NCBI RefSeq assembly: GCF_052115485.1
Contig: NZ_JBFRGU010000001.1
Span: 744,001-808,000 of the forward strand
Length of the DNA stretch: 64,000 nucleotides
Direction of reading: 5' to 3'
Origin: Microvirga sp052115485
Lineage (GTDB): Bacteria > Pseudomonadota > Alphaproteobacteria > Rhizobiales > Beijerinckiaceae
Shown: positions 25,206 through 33,326 of the stretch, piece by piece
Position numbering within the stretch: position 1 is the stretch's first letter
Layout: every line of letters starts with the position of its first letter
Translations under genes and position numbers: made by a program
The notes under the pieces: generated by a model
What the model was told of the DNA's origin: nothing
Database searches by the model: none
Seen by the model: only the letters and a program-made list of their open reading frames with translations

Positions 25206-25631
25206 CCTGTCGGTCGGGAAATTTGTTGAGGGTTTCGGAAAGAGTCTGCCTGAAGCCGGCTAATCAAAGAATCAGATAATCCGCGCTTTGAGAACCTCCT
25301 GTTTTTCAAGGATGCATCGAACCCGGGTATTCTACTCGTGAAATATGAATGTATGACAACAACTTAAGCTCTCTGGAGATCTGAAACATGCCGGTGGACA
25401 GACTAAAAGGGAGCACGCTGCGGAAGGGCGAACCTGCGCCCCGCATTAAAACGAGGGGAAAATCAGGATTGGCAACGAGCCGTTCCCGGAGTTTAGATCC
25501 CCTCTCACCGTCCGCAGAATGTGTGATCTGCCCTAAAAGACACGTTTAAAAGGCTTGACCTGCTAGATCATTGCATAGAACTTAGCCGGCCAACAAGAAT
25601 AACATTTCAATTCGTCATGGGAGGATCATTG
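25206..25631 (+). other. Non-coding stretch before the COG1840 importer operon
   Basis: A 426-base region holding the divergent promoters of the Nudix gene and the importer operon. Its GC content falls visibly between about 25270 and 25370 and again at 25540-25610. A TTGACC at 25555 with TAGAAC 15 bases on is a weak promoter candidate; the spacer is short. A 53-codon reading from ATG 25388 (MPVDRLKGSTLRKGEPAP...) lacks a convincing ribosome site and any family resemblance, so I do not call it. Confidence 0.5.
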
Positions 25632-26678
25632 ATGAAACTTCGGAAGAATCTTGTCGCCGCGAGCATGTTCGCGGGCGTCGTCACGGCGCTCTCGTTCGCT
25701 TCGGCGGGAACGGCCAAGGCGCAGGGCGCGCTCGTTATGTATTGCGGCGTGCAGGAAGAATGGTGCCGCGGCATGGTCAACGCCTTCGAGCGCGAGACCG
25801 GCATCAAGGTCTCGATGACCCGCAAGAGCGCCGGCGAGGTTTACGCGCAGGTGAAGGCAGAAGCGGCCAATCCCCGTGCTGACATCTGGTGGGGCGGCAC
25901 TGGCGACCCGCACATGCAGGCTGCCGAAGAGGGTCTGACGGTCGAATACAAGTCGCCGAAAATGGGCGAGTTGCAGGATTGGGCGGTGCGCCAGTGGGAA
26001 CAGTCCAAAGGTAAGACCGTCGGCATCTATTCGGGAGCGCTGGGCTTCGGCTACAACACGGAACTCGTGAAGTCGAAGGGTGTTCCGGAACCCAAATGCT
26101 GGGCCGACCTTCTCACGACCAAACTGAAGGACGAAGTGCAGGTCGCTGATCCTAACTCGTCGGGCACGGCTTACACGCTGCTCGCCACCATCATTCAGTT
26201 GATGGGCGAGGAGAAGGGCTTCGATTACCTCAAGGCCGTTCACAAGAACATCAACCAATACACCAAGTCGGGCGCAGCTCCGGCGAAGGCCATGGCGCTC
26301 GGTGAGACCACTGTCGGCATCGCCTTCATGCACGACATCGTGACGATGGTCGTCGACAAGGCCCCGATCAAGGTCGTCGCTCCGTGCGAAGGCACCGGCT
26401 ACGAGATCGGCTCCATGTCGCTCATCAAGGGCGCCAAGAACCTCGACAACGCGAAGAAGTTCTACGACTGGGCTCTGACGCCCGCAGCGCAGAAGATTGG
26501 TGCTGAAACCAAATCGTACCAGGTGCCGTCCAACAAGGCGACGCCGGTTCCGCCGGAAGCGCCGAAGCTCGCGGATATCAAGCTGATCAACTTCGACTTC
26601 GCGAAGTACGGCTCGTCCGACGAACGCAAGCGCTTGCTGTCCAAGTGGGACAACGAAGTGAAGAACCTGCCGAAGTAG
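25632..26678 (+). CDS. Iron-type (COG1840) ABC transporter substrate-binding protein
   Basis: A 348-residue periplasmic binding protein. Signal peptide MKLRKNLVAASMFAGVVTAL ending near AKAQG, then a type-II binding fold: GALVMYCGVQEEWCRGMVNAF, RADIWWGGTGDPHMQAAEEG, VQVADPNSSGTAYTLLATI, and near the C-terminus TKSYQVPSNKA. These are typical of COG1840 proteins (AfuA/FbpA/IdiA) that bind ferric iron. Some relatives bind 2-aminoethylphosphonate, thiamine or organic acids, so iron is likely but not certain. I chose ATG 25632, preceded by GGAGG at 25620; ATG 25617 overlaps that site. First gene of a three-gene importer operon. Confidence 0.88.
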   Translation: MKLRKNLVAASMFAGVVTALSFASAGTAKAQGALVMYCGVQEEWCRGMVNAFERETGIKVSMTRKSAGEVYAQVKAEAANPRADIWWGGTGDPHMQAAEEGLTVEYKSPKMGELQDWAVRQWEQSKGKTVGIYSGALGFGYNTELVKSKGVPEPKCWADLLTTKLKDEVQVADPNSSGTAYTLLATIIQLMGEEKGFDYLKAVHKNINQYTKSGAAPAKAMALGETTVGIAFMHDIVTMVVDKAPIKVVAPCEGTGYEIGSMSLIKGAKNLDNAKKFYDWALTPAAQKIGAETKSYQVPSNKATPVPPEAPKLADIKLINFDFAKYGSSDERKRLLSKWDNEVKNLPK

Positions 26679-26806
26679 GATCTTCTCTCTACGCCTATTT
26701 CCGGCGGGGCGTCCTTCGCTCCGCCGGTTCAATTTCCAACACAAGCCAAACACTGAGACGCTGCGTGCCCTCGAGCGGCAAGCCGTCGTTTCAGGTCTCT
26801 GTGAGT

Positions 26807-29002
26807 ATGAATATGTCTCGGGCTACCCTTGGTTGGATCATCCTCGGCTGGATCGGCTATGCTCTTCTGCCCTGGTATGGTTTCGATAGCACGGCCACTC
26901 CGACACTCGCCGAATATTTCGTCGGCGGATCGGGCCTTGTGCTCGGCCTGAAGGGAGCCTGGTGGCTTCTGCCTATTCTCACCCCTCTTCTGATCGCCCT
27001 GCGTCCGTTGACCGGAGGCTCACGCCAGACGGATGCCGACTGGGTGATCGCGGCCGGCCTGCTGGGGTTGGCACTTATCATCCTCCAAGGGTTCACAATC
27101 GGCCTGAACGGCTGGACGTTTGAAGCTCTCAAAAACCTTTTCGGCGCTCCCGGACCGAAACAGGCCGGCATGGGCTACGGCGCGACGCTTACCGCGACCG
27201 CCTTCCTGCTCATCCTCTGCCACGGTGTCGCGGCCCGCGGCTGGTGCCGCGGCGATGCGTTCGTGACTTCGTCCATCGGCGTCATCATGGCGCTTATCGT
27301 CGTCTTCGTCTTCTTTCCGGTCTCGACCATTCTCGCGAGCGCTTTCGCCGATAACGCCGGCAACTTCGCGCCGCTCGAATTCTTCGCGAAATTCATCGAT
27401 CGCTCGGTCTGGGGGCTCGATTGCCTCGCCAGCGATCTGCGTTGCGGCGTTGCGTGGAACACCCTTTTCCTCGGCCTTCTCGTCGCCTTCGGCACAACGC
27501 TTCTCGGTCTTGCCTTTGCTCTGATCGCAACGCGAACCGGTTTTCGCTTCAAGGGTGTCCTGCGTCTGATGAGCGTGTTGCCGATCATCACGCCGCCTTT
27601 TGTGATCGGCCTCGCTCTGATCCTGCTCTTCGGTCGCTCCGGCGCGATGTCGACGGTGATGTTCGAGTGGTTCGGCATTCCCCGCTCGCGCTGGATTTAC
27701 GGTCTGCCTGGTGTGTTCATTGCACAATTACTGGCCTTTACCCCCATCGCCTTCCTCGTTCTCATCGGCGTGGTGCAAGGCATCAGCCCGACGCTTGAAG
27801 AAGCCTCCCAGACACTGCGCGCGAAAAGCTGGACCACCTTTGCCACTGTGACCTTGCCCTTGATGCGTCCTGGCCTCGCCAACGCCTTCCTGTTGGGCTT
27901 TGTGGAGAGCCTGGCGGATTTCGGAAACCCGCTGGTTCTCGGCGGCAATTACGAAGTGCTTTCGACCAAGATCTTCTTCGCGGTCGTCGGCGCCCAGCAA
28001 GATCAGGGTCGCGCAGCCGTCCTCTCGATCGTCCTACTCGCCTTCACGCTCGGCGCATTCTGGCTGCAGCATGCCTGGCTCGGGAAAAAGGTCTACACCA
28101 CGGTCACGGGCAAGGGAGACGCGGGCATCTCGCTTCCCCTCCCGCGCCGCGTCGCAATCGCATCCTACGCGACCGCGATTCCGTGGGCCCTCTTCACCGT
28201 CGCAGTCTATGTGATCATCGTGATCGGCGGGTTCGTCCGTTCCATGGGCCGCGACTACACGCCGACGCTCGATCATTTCATCACCGCATTCCGCGTCGAA
28301 CGAGCGGATTGGGGTTTCTATTTTTCCGGATCGGCGTGGAACTCGTTCTTCGCCACCGTGAAAGTCGCCGCCTTGTCGGCGCCGTTGACAGCCGTCATCG
28401 GCATTCTCACGGCCTATCTGCTGACCCGCCAGCGGTTCTCCGGCCAGCGCGCCTTCGAGTTCGGCACGTTGCTCAGCTTCGCGATTCCAGGCACCGTCGT
28501 CGGCGTCTCCTACATCCTCGCCTTCAACGTGCCGCCGATCGAGATCACCGGCACGGGCTTCGTCCTTGTGATGTGTTTTGTGTTCCGTAACATGCCGGTC
28601 GGCGTGCGTTCGGGCATCGCAACGCTGAGCCAGATTGACAAGAGCCTGGACGAAGCCTCTCTGACACTCGGCGCGCGTTCGGCGACGACCATGCGTCGTG
28701 TGGTATTGCCGCTGCTGCGCCCCGCCATCGTCGCATCGCTGGTCTATTCCTTCGTGCGCGCAATGACGGCCGTCAGCGCCGTGATCTTCCTCGTCACCGC
28801 CGAATACAACATGGCCACGACCTACATCGTCGGCCGCGTCGAAGCCGGCGAATTCGGCCTCGCCATCGCCTATTCCACCGTGCTCATTCTCGTCATGCTG
28901 GTCGCCATTCTCGGCATCCAGCTGGCCGTCGGCGAACGCCGCCTCGGCCGCCGCAGCGTAAGCACCAACACGAACCCCATCGCCGTTCAAGCAGCGCCAT
29001 GA
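26807..29002 (+). CDS. ABC importer permease (fused double permease, FbpB-like)
   Basis: A 731-residue inner-membrane permease made of two tandem BPD-type halves with about 12 helices in total, as in FbpB/HitB/AfuB. The two EAA-type cytoplasmic loops that touch the ATPase are at LEEASQTLRAKSWTTFATVT...RPGLANAFLLGF and LDEASLTLGARSATTMRRVV...RPAIVASLVYSF. An extra block of hydrophobic sequence at the N-terminus (residues 5-150) makes it longer than the usual 500-550 residues. I chose ATG 26807; ATG 26813 is also possible. It follows the binding protein by 128 bases and overlaps the ATPase gene by four (ATGA). Confidence 0.9.
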   Translation: MNMSRATLGWIILGWIGYALLPWYGFDSTATPTLAEYFVGGSGLVLGLKGAWWLLPILTPLLIALRPLTGGSRQTDADWVIAAGLLGLALIILQGFTIGLNGWTFEALKNLFGAPGPKQAGMGYGATLTATAFLLILCHGVAARGWCRGDAFVTSSIGVIMALIVVFVFFPVSTILASAFADNAGNFAPLEFFAKFIDRSVWGLDCLASDLRCGVAWNTLFLGLLVAFGTTLLGLAFALIATRTGFRFKGVLRLMSVLPIITPPFVIGLALILLFGRSGAMSTVMFEWFGIPRSRWIYGLPGVFIAQLLAFTPIAFLVLIGVVQGISPTLEEASQTLRAKSWTTFATVTLPLMRPGLANAFLLGFVESLADFGNPLVLGGNYEVLSTKIFFAVVGAQQDQGRAAVLSIVLLAFTLGAFWLQHAWLGKKVYTTVTGKGDAGISLPLPRRVAIASYATAIPWALFTVAVYVIIVIGGFVRSMGRDYTPTLDHFITAFRVERADWGFYFSGSAWNSFFATVKVAALSAPLTAVIGILTAYLLTRQRFSGQRAFEFGTLLSFAIPGTVVGVSYILAFNVPPIEITGTGFVLVMCFVFRNMPVGVRSGIATLSQIDKSLDEASLTLGARSATTMRRVVLPLLRPAIVASLVYSFVRAMTAVSAVIFLVTAEYNMATTYIVGRVEAGEFGLAIAYSTVLILVMLVAILGIQLAVGERRLGRRSVSTNTNPIAVQAAP

Positions 29003-30111
29003 ACCAGATGTCTTCCAACTCTCCCCTCCTCCGCTCCTCCCCCTCCAAAAAGCAGGCGGCCTCGGTCGAATTTCGCAACGTGACGAAACGCTACGGCGAA
29101 GTCACGGCGGTCGATTCCGTCGGCTTCACCATCGAGCCCGGAACGCTGGTGACGCTGCTCGGCCCCTCGGGCTGCGGCAAGACCACGACGCTCCGCATGA
29201 TCGCCGGTTTAGAGATGGCAAGCGAAGGACAAATTCTTATCGGTGGACGCGATGTGACACGGCTTTCAGCCGCGGATCGCGACGTGAGCATGGTGTTCCA
29301 ATCCTATGCGCTCTTCCCGCATATGTCGGTGCTGGAGAACGTCGCCTATGGCCCCAGTGTGCAAGGCGTGCCGAAGAAGCAGGCTGAGGCGATGGCCATC
29401 GAAAAGCTCGGTCTCGTCGGTCTCTCGGGGCTGGAGCGCCGCGCACCCTCCGAACTCTCCGGCGGACAGCAACAACGCGTCGCCGTCGCGCGTGCGCTCG
29501 TTCTGGAGCCGCAGGTTCTTCTGTTCGACGAACCCTTGTCGAACCTCGATGCCAAGCTGCGCCGCCGCGTCCGCGAGGACATTCGCGAATTGCAGCAGAG
29601 CCTCAACCTCACCGTTGCCTATGTGACGCACGATCAGGAAGAAGCGCTTGCCGTCTCCGACCGTATCATCGTCATGTCGAACGCACGCATCGCTCAAACG
29701 GGCACGCCACGCGAACTCTATGAAGAGCCGGCCGATCTGTTCGTCGCCGACTTCATCGGCGATGCAAACATCATCGAGGGCACGCTCGTCGAGCTTAAGG
29801 GTGCGCAAGCACAGGTGAAGATCGGCGCGTTGAGCCTCGATCTCCCCCATCGCGGCACGAAGCCCGGCGCCGTCAAGCTTGCTGTGCGCCCGGACGCTAT
29901 TGTCCTCGACGAGGGAGCCTCGCAAGGCTCGAGTATCACCGGGCGCATCAAGAAGGCCTCCTATCTCGGCACGCAGGTGGAATACGACGTGGAGACCAGC
30001 ATAGGCGATCTCTTCGTCGTTCAATATGGCCGCAAGGAACCTATTGAGCCGGGTACGTCGGTCGGTGTGACGTTCGAGAAGCAACGCGGCGTCGCCATCA
30101 TTCCCCAATAA
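28999..30111 (+). CDS. ABC importer ATP-binding protein (FbpC/PotA type)
   Basis: A 370-residue ATPase. Walker A GPSGCGKTTTLRMIAG near residue 55, Q-loop VFQSYALFPHMSV, signature ELSGGQQQRVAVARAL, Walker B VLLFDEPLSNLDAKLR, H-loop YVTHDQEEAL. The C-terminal 110 residues form a TOBE-like domain (LAVRPDAIVLDEG...GRIKKASYLGTQVEYDV), which in this class often senses substrate. The gene starts inside the permease stop codon (ATGA), so the three importer genes form one operon. N-terminal residues 1-20 are Ser-rich and poorly conserved. Confidence 0.93.
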   Translation: MNQMSSNSPLLRSSPSKKQAASVEFRNVTKRYGEVTAVDSVGFTIEPGTLVTLLGPSGCGKTTTLRMIAGLEMASEGQILIGGRDVTRLSAADRDVSMVFQSYALFPHMSVLENVAYGPSVQGVPKKQAEAMAIEKLGLVGLSGLERRAPSELSGGQQQRVAVARALVLEPQVLLFDEPLSNLDAKLRRRVREDIRELQQSLNLTVAYVTHDQEEALAVSDRIIVMSNARIAQTGTPRELYEEPADLFVADFIGDANIIEGTLVELKGAQAQVKIGALSLDLPHRGTKPGAVKLAVRPDAIVLDEGASQGSSITGRIKKASYLGTQVEYDVETSIGDLFVVQYGRKEPIEPGTSVGVTFEKQRGVAIIPQ

Positions 30112-30180
30112 GGAACGCGCGGGCTCGCATAGCTGGGTTGAGCGGAATGCGGCGCATTCCGTTTGACCTCGCCGCTTCCT

Positions 30181-30224
30181 CAGTTTTCAAGTAAGTCCAC
30201 GACAGTTTTCAAGTAAGTCCACGA
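30181..30224 (+). repeat. 22-bp unit in exact tandem duplication
   Basis: Two identical adjacent 22-base units (30181-30202 and 30203-30224), each containing CAGTTTTCAAGTAAGTCC, lie between the ATPase and HAD genes. The unit is AT-richer than its surroundings. No function can be assigned; it may be a slippage product or a doubled protein-binding site. Confidence 0.9.
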
Positions 30225-30255
30225 CCCACACTCAAAACGCTGGCGCTCCGGCGAG

Positions 30256-30924
30256 ATGGCCTCAATGCTCAAAGCCCTGATCTTCGACATGGACGGAACC
30301 CTGGTGCACAGCGATCCGCTGCATTTACGCGCCTTTGTCGAAGTGTTGGGCCCCAAAGGGGTCGTGATCGATGACGAAGTCTATCGCTCCCGCATCATCG
30401 GCCGCACGAACGAAGTGATTTTCGGGGGCCTCCTGCCCGATCATTCCGTGGAAGAGCATCGCGATCTTGCCGATGAGAAAGAGGCCGCATTCCGCCGGAT
30501 CTCGTCTGAACTTTCGCCGCTGGACGGTTTGCTCGGCCTTCTGGCTTGGGCGCAAAAGCGTGATTTGAAGATCGCGCTCGTGACGAACGCGCCCATTCTC
30601 AATGCCAAGCACATGCTTGAGGTTCTGGGATTGAGCGATGCCTTCTCCGTTATTGTGACGAGCCAGGACGTGGCGCGCGGCAAGCCTGATCCACTGCCCT
30701 ATCTCACGGCTCTCGAACGGCTGAGCATCACGGCCGATGAAGCAATCGCCTTCGAGGATTCGCCTTCCGGCATGAAAGCGGCGAAAGGCGCGGGCATTTA
30801 CTCCTTCGGCATTCTCACCGGCGTGCCCGCCGAGGAATTGAAGGCTGTCGGGGCTGATCGCACCATCGAGGACTTCTCCGCTCGTGCCCTTTGGGATGTT
30901 CTCGAAGAGCGAGTTGCCGCGTAA
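30256..30924 (+). CDS. HAD-superfamily phosphatase (beta-phosphoglucomutase-like)
   Basis: A 222-residue haloacid-dehalogenase enzyme with a helical cap (subfamily I). Motif I is FDMDGTLVHSD near residue 11, with nucleophile Asp and acid-base Asp. Motif II is ALVTNAP. The conserved Lys is in ARGKPDPLPYLTALE, and motif III is FEDSPSGMKAAKGAG. It probably dephosphorylates a sugar phosphate or nucleotide-like metabolite; the order of motifs fits phosphoglycolate phosphatase and beta-phosphoglucomutase relatives. The start is ATG 30256 or ATG 30265. It is 145 bases after the importer ATPase and may be separately transcribed. Confidence 0.9.
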   Translation: MASMLKALIFDMDGTLVHSDPLHLRAFVEVLGPKGVVIDDEVYRSRIIGRTNEVIFGGLLPDHSVEEHRDLADEKEAAFRRISSELSPLDGLLGLLAWAQKRDLKIALVTNAPILNAKHMLEVLGLSDAFSVIVTSQDVARGKPDPLPYLTALERLSITADEAIAFEDSPSGMKAAKGAGIYSFGILTGVPAEELKAVGADRTIEDFSARALWDVLEERVAA

Positions 30925-30932
30925 GCAGGACT

Positions 30933-31340
30933 TCAGGCCGCGTCAGAGCGTCCTTCGTCACGCTCGACGTCATTCGAGCCCGCATTGTCAAAGCGGCGTC
31001 GGGCTTCCAGAATCTCGTCCCGTTTTTCGATGGCCCAGGCTCCAAGCCCCCTCACAGCATTGAGCAGAGAGCAACCCAGCCCCGTGAGAGCGTAATCCAC
31101 GCGAGGCGGAATCGTCGGATAGACCGTTCGCGTCACGAGGCCATCGCGCTCGAGACTGCGGAGCGTGAGCGTCAACATGCGCTGCGAGATGCCTTCGACA
31201 TTACGCCGCAACTCGTTGAAGCGCCTGGGCCCATCGCCAAGTTGCACCACAACCTGAACGCTCCATTTATCGCCGACCCGCGACAGGATTTCCGTCACGG
31301 TTCGGCAATGGTTAGGCACATGCGTGTAACTGGGTGACAA
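30933..31340 (-). CDS. HxlR-family transcriptional regulator
   Basis: A 135-residue winged-helix protein of the HxlR family: CRTVTEILSRVGDKWSVQVV at the N-terminus, RFNELRRNVEGISQRMLTLTLRSLERDGLVTR as recognition helix and wing, and YALTGLGCSLLNAVRGLGAW for the C-terminal helix. The first cysteine (near residue 12) is in the position used for thiol or quinone sensing in relatives such as HypR/QorR. It starts at TTG 31340 behind a strong AAGGAGG. Divergent from an FMN reductase gene with a 102-base gap that holds an inverted repeat, the usual arrangement for a regulator and its target. Confidence 0.93.
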   Translation of the reverse strand: MSPSYTHVPNHCRTVTEILSRVGDKWSVQVVVQLGDGPRRFNELRRNVEGISQRMLTLTLRSLERDGLVTRTVYPTIPPRVDYALTGLGCSLLNAVRGLGAWAIEKRDEILEARRRFDNAGSNDVERDEGRSDAA

Positions 31341-31399
31341 GAAAGTGCCTCCTTGCGAGTAAGGCCAAAAGTTACCTAATGATCCTTGGTTACAAAGCA

Positions 31400-31417
31400 G
31401 AACTTAAATACAAGTTC
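31400..31417. promoter_or_regulatory. Inverted repeat between hxlR-type regulator and FMN reductase
   Basis: GAACTT-AAATAC-AAGTTC is a perfect 6-bp inverted repeat with a 6-bp spacer, 26 bases before the reductase ATG. Its position and symmetry fit a binding site for the dimeric HxlR regulator encoded divergently. Not matched to any published consensus. Confidence 0.5.
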
Positions 31418-31442
31418 GCTACAGTGCAACTCAGGAGACGCA

Positions 31443-32042
31443 ATGTCGCTCAAGCTTCACACGATCATCGCCAGCACGCGCCCCGGACGCGTCGGTCCCA
31501 GCGTCGGCAAGTGGTTCAACGAATACGCCGGCGAGCACGGCAAGTTCGAACCGGTTCTCGTGGATCTTGCGGATTTCAACCTGCCGCTTTTCGACGAACC
31601 TGAGCATCCGATGCGGCAGAACTACAAGAACAGCCACACCAAGGCTTGGGCCGAAAGCGTGAAATCCGCAGATGCCTTTGTCTTCGTCACACCGGAATAC
31701 AATTACGGCCCGCCTCCTTCCCTCTTGAACGCGCTGAACTACCTGTCGCTGGAATGGAATTATGCGCCTGCGGGCTTCGTGAGCTATGGCGGCATTTCGG
31801 GTGGCCTGCGGGCGGTTCAGGTTGAGAAGCAGATCGTGACGACCCTCAAGATGATGCCGATCCCCGAAGGCGTGCCCATGCCGATGGTCTTCCAGAACCT
31901 CGACGAGAACGGCAATCTCAACCCCATCGACATCTACAAGACGTCAGCGGCGACCATGCTCGACGAACTCTATAAGTGGGCCGAGGTCCTGAAGCCACTG
32001 CGGGCGCAGCGCAAGTCTCCCGCAACGAAAGCCGCTGCATAA
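31443..32042 (+). CDS. NADPH-dependent FMN reductase-like flavodoxin-fold oxidoreductase
   Basis: A 199-residue flavodoxin-fold enzyme: LHTIIASTRPGRVGPSVGKW for FMN phosphate binding, LVDLADFNLPLFDEP, and FVFVTPEYNYGPPPSLLNALNYLS, the flavin-contacting loop of the ArsH/azoreductase/chromate reductase group. It likely reduces FMN, quinones or azo/nitro compounds with NAD(P)H. The ATG at 31443 follows GGAGACGC. The divergent HxlR regulator and the inverted repeat suggest induction by an electrophile, such as a quinone. Confidence 0.92.
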   Translation: MSLKLHTIIASTRPGRVGPSVGKWFNEYAGEHGKFEPVLVDLADFNLPLFDEPEHPMRQNYKNSHTKAWAESVKSADAFVFVTPEYNYGPPPSLLNALNYLSLEWNYAPAGFVSYGGISGGLRAVQVEKQIVTTLKMMPIPEGVPMPMVFQNLDENGNLNPIDIYKTSAATMLDELYKWAEVLKPLRAQRKSPATKAAA

Positions 32043-32093
32043 AGCGCTGACGCGGATAGCGAAAGCAATCTCCCATCAGGCTACGAAATGAAA

Positions 32094-32121
32094 ACGGCGT
32101 CCCCAAGTCCAGGGACGCCGT
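32094..32121 (-). terminator. Rho-independent terminator of the alcohol dehydrogenase operon
   Basis: A 10-bp perfect stem (ACGGCGTCCC/GGGACGCCGT) with an 8-base loop, 30 bases past the Fe-ADH stop. Read on the minus strand it is followed by TTCATTTC after a stem ending in T's. It lies between convergent genes and may also stop the FMN reductase transcript, although the plus-strand side has no T-run. Confidence 0.75.
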
Positions 32122-32151
32122 CGAGCGTTCGTAACAAATGCGTCGTGCGAC

Positions 32152-33315
32152 TTACATCACACCCGCCAGCGCGTTCTCGAAGAGCTTGCGCGCGCTTTCC
32201 TTGTTGATCGGCACCGGGTTGCCGCCGGCGGTGGGATCGTTCGGAGCCATCTCCGACATTTCGTCGAAGCGGGCGCTATCCACCTTCAAGCCCTCAAGTG
32301 TGTGCGGCACGCCGAGATCCTTGCGCAGCTGCAACACCCAGTCGAGGAAGGCCTGGAAGGTCGGCTGCAGGCCGATATAGGCCGCAAGACGCTCGATCCT
32401 CTTCTCGATAGCAGCGCGATTAAAGACCAGCACGTAGGGCATGAAGACCGCGTTGGTGAGACCGTGATGGGTGTCGTAGAGCGCGCCGGTCGGGTGCGAG
32501 AGCGCGTGGATCGCACCCAGGCCCTTCTGGAACGCGGTAGCGCCCATGGCGGCGGCCGACATCATCTGCGCACGCGCTTCGATATCCTTACCGTCCTTGT
32601 AGGCGCGCGGCAGGTATTCTTTCACGAGGCGGATGCCTTCCACCGCGATGCCGTCCGCCATCGGGTGATAGCCCGGCGCGCAATAGGCTTCGATGCAGTG
32701 CGCGAGCGCGTCGAGGCCCGTGCCCGCCGTGATGTGGGGCGGCATGCCGACCGTGAGTTCCGGATCGCAGATCACGATCTTCGGCATCATCAATGGGTGG
32801 AAGATCACCTTCTTGGTGTGCGTCGCTTCCTGCGTGATGACGCCGGCGCGCCCGACTTCCGAGCCCGTGCCCGCCGTCGTCGGCACGGCGATGATCGGCG
32901 CGATGCCCTTGGGGTCCGCGCGCGTCCACCAATCGCCGATGTCTTCAAAGTCCCACATGGGACGCGTCTGGCCCTTCATGAAGGCGATGACCTTACCGGC
33001 ATCGAGCGCCGAGCCGCCGCCGAAGGCGACAACGCCGTCGTGACCGCCCGCCTTCAGGGCTTCAAGGCCCTTATAGACATTGGTCTCGACCGGGTTCGGC
33101 TTGATGTCGGAGAAAATCGCAGCCTTGAGGCCAGCAGCCTTCAAGGCTTCCAGCGCATTCTTCGTCATCGGCTGGGTTGCGAGAAACGGATCGGTGACGA
33201 TGAGCGGCGCATTCATGCCGACCGACTTGCAGGCTTCCGCGAGTTCCGAAATGCGGCCCGCGCCAAAGCGCACGGGGGTTGGATAGTTCCAGTTGGAGCG
33301 GGGAGAAACGGTCAT
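32152..33315 (-). CDS. Iron-containing alcohol dehydrogenase
   Basis: A 387-residue group III (Fe-type) alcohol dehydrogenase. The cofactor loop is GVVAFGGGSALDAGKVIAF and PTTAGTGSEVGRAGVIT follows. The metal ligands are the Asp of AGTGLDALAHCIEAY, its His, and the His residues in GAIHALSHPTGALYDTHHG. The best start is ATG 33315 (MTVSPRSNWNYPTP); the longer reading begins with TTG 33324. The aldehyde dehydrogenase gene ends 11 bases before this start, so the two are co-transcribed. In the proposed pathway it would oxidise the hydroxyl of gamma-glutamylethanolamide or a similar amino-alcohol conjugate to the aldehyde. The substrate is inferred from context only. Confidence 0.93.
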   Translation of the reverse strand: MTVSPRSNWNYPTPVRFGAGRISELAEACKSVGMNAPLIVTDPFLATQPMTKNALEALKAAGLKAAIFSDIKPNPVETNVYKGLEALKAGGHDGVVAFGGGSALDAGKVIAFMKGQTRPMWDFEDIGDWWTRADPKGIAPIIAVPTTAGTGSEVGRAGVITQEATHTKKVIFHPLMMPKIVICDPELTVGMPPHITAGTGLDALAHCIEAYCAPGYHPMADGIAVEGIRLVKEYLPRAYKDGKDIEARAQMMSAAAMGATAFQKGLGAIHALSHPTGALYDTHHGLTNAVFMPYVLVFNRAAIEKRIERLAAYIGLQPTFQAFLDWVLQLRKDLGVPHTLEGLKVDSARFDEMSEMAPNDPTAGGNPVPINKESARKLFENALAGVM

Positions 33316-33326
33316 AGCGTTCAAAC

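Noticed and set aside
25388..25549. 53-codon reading in the gap before the importer
   Set aside because: Weak ribosome site and no recognisable family; kept only as a note in the non-coding stretch.
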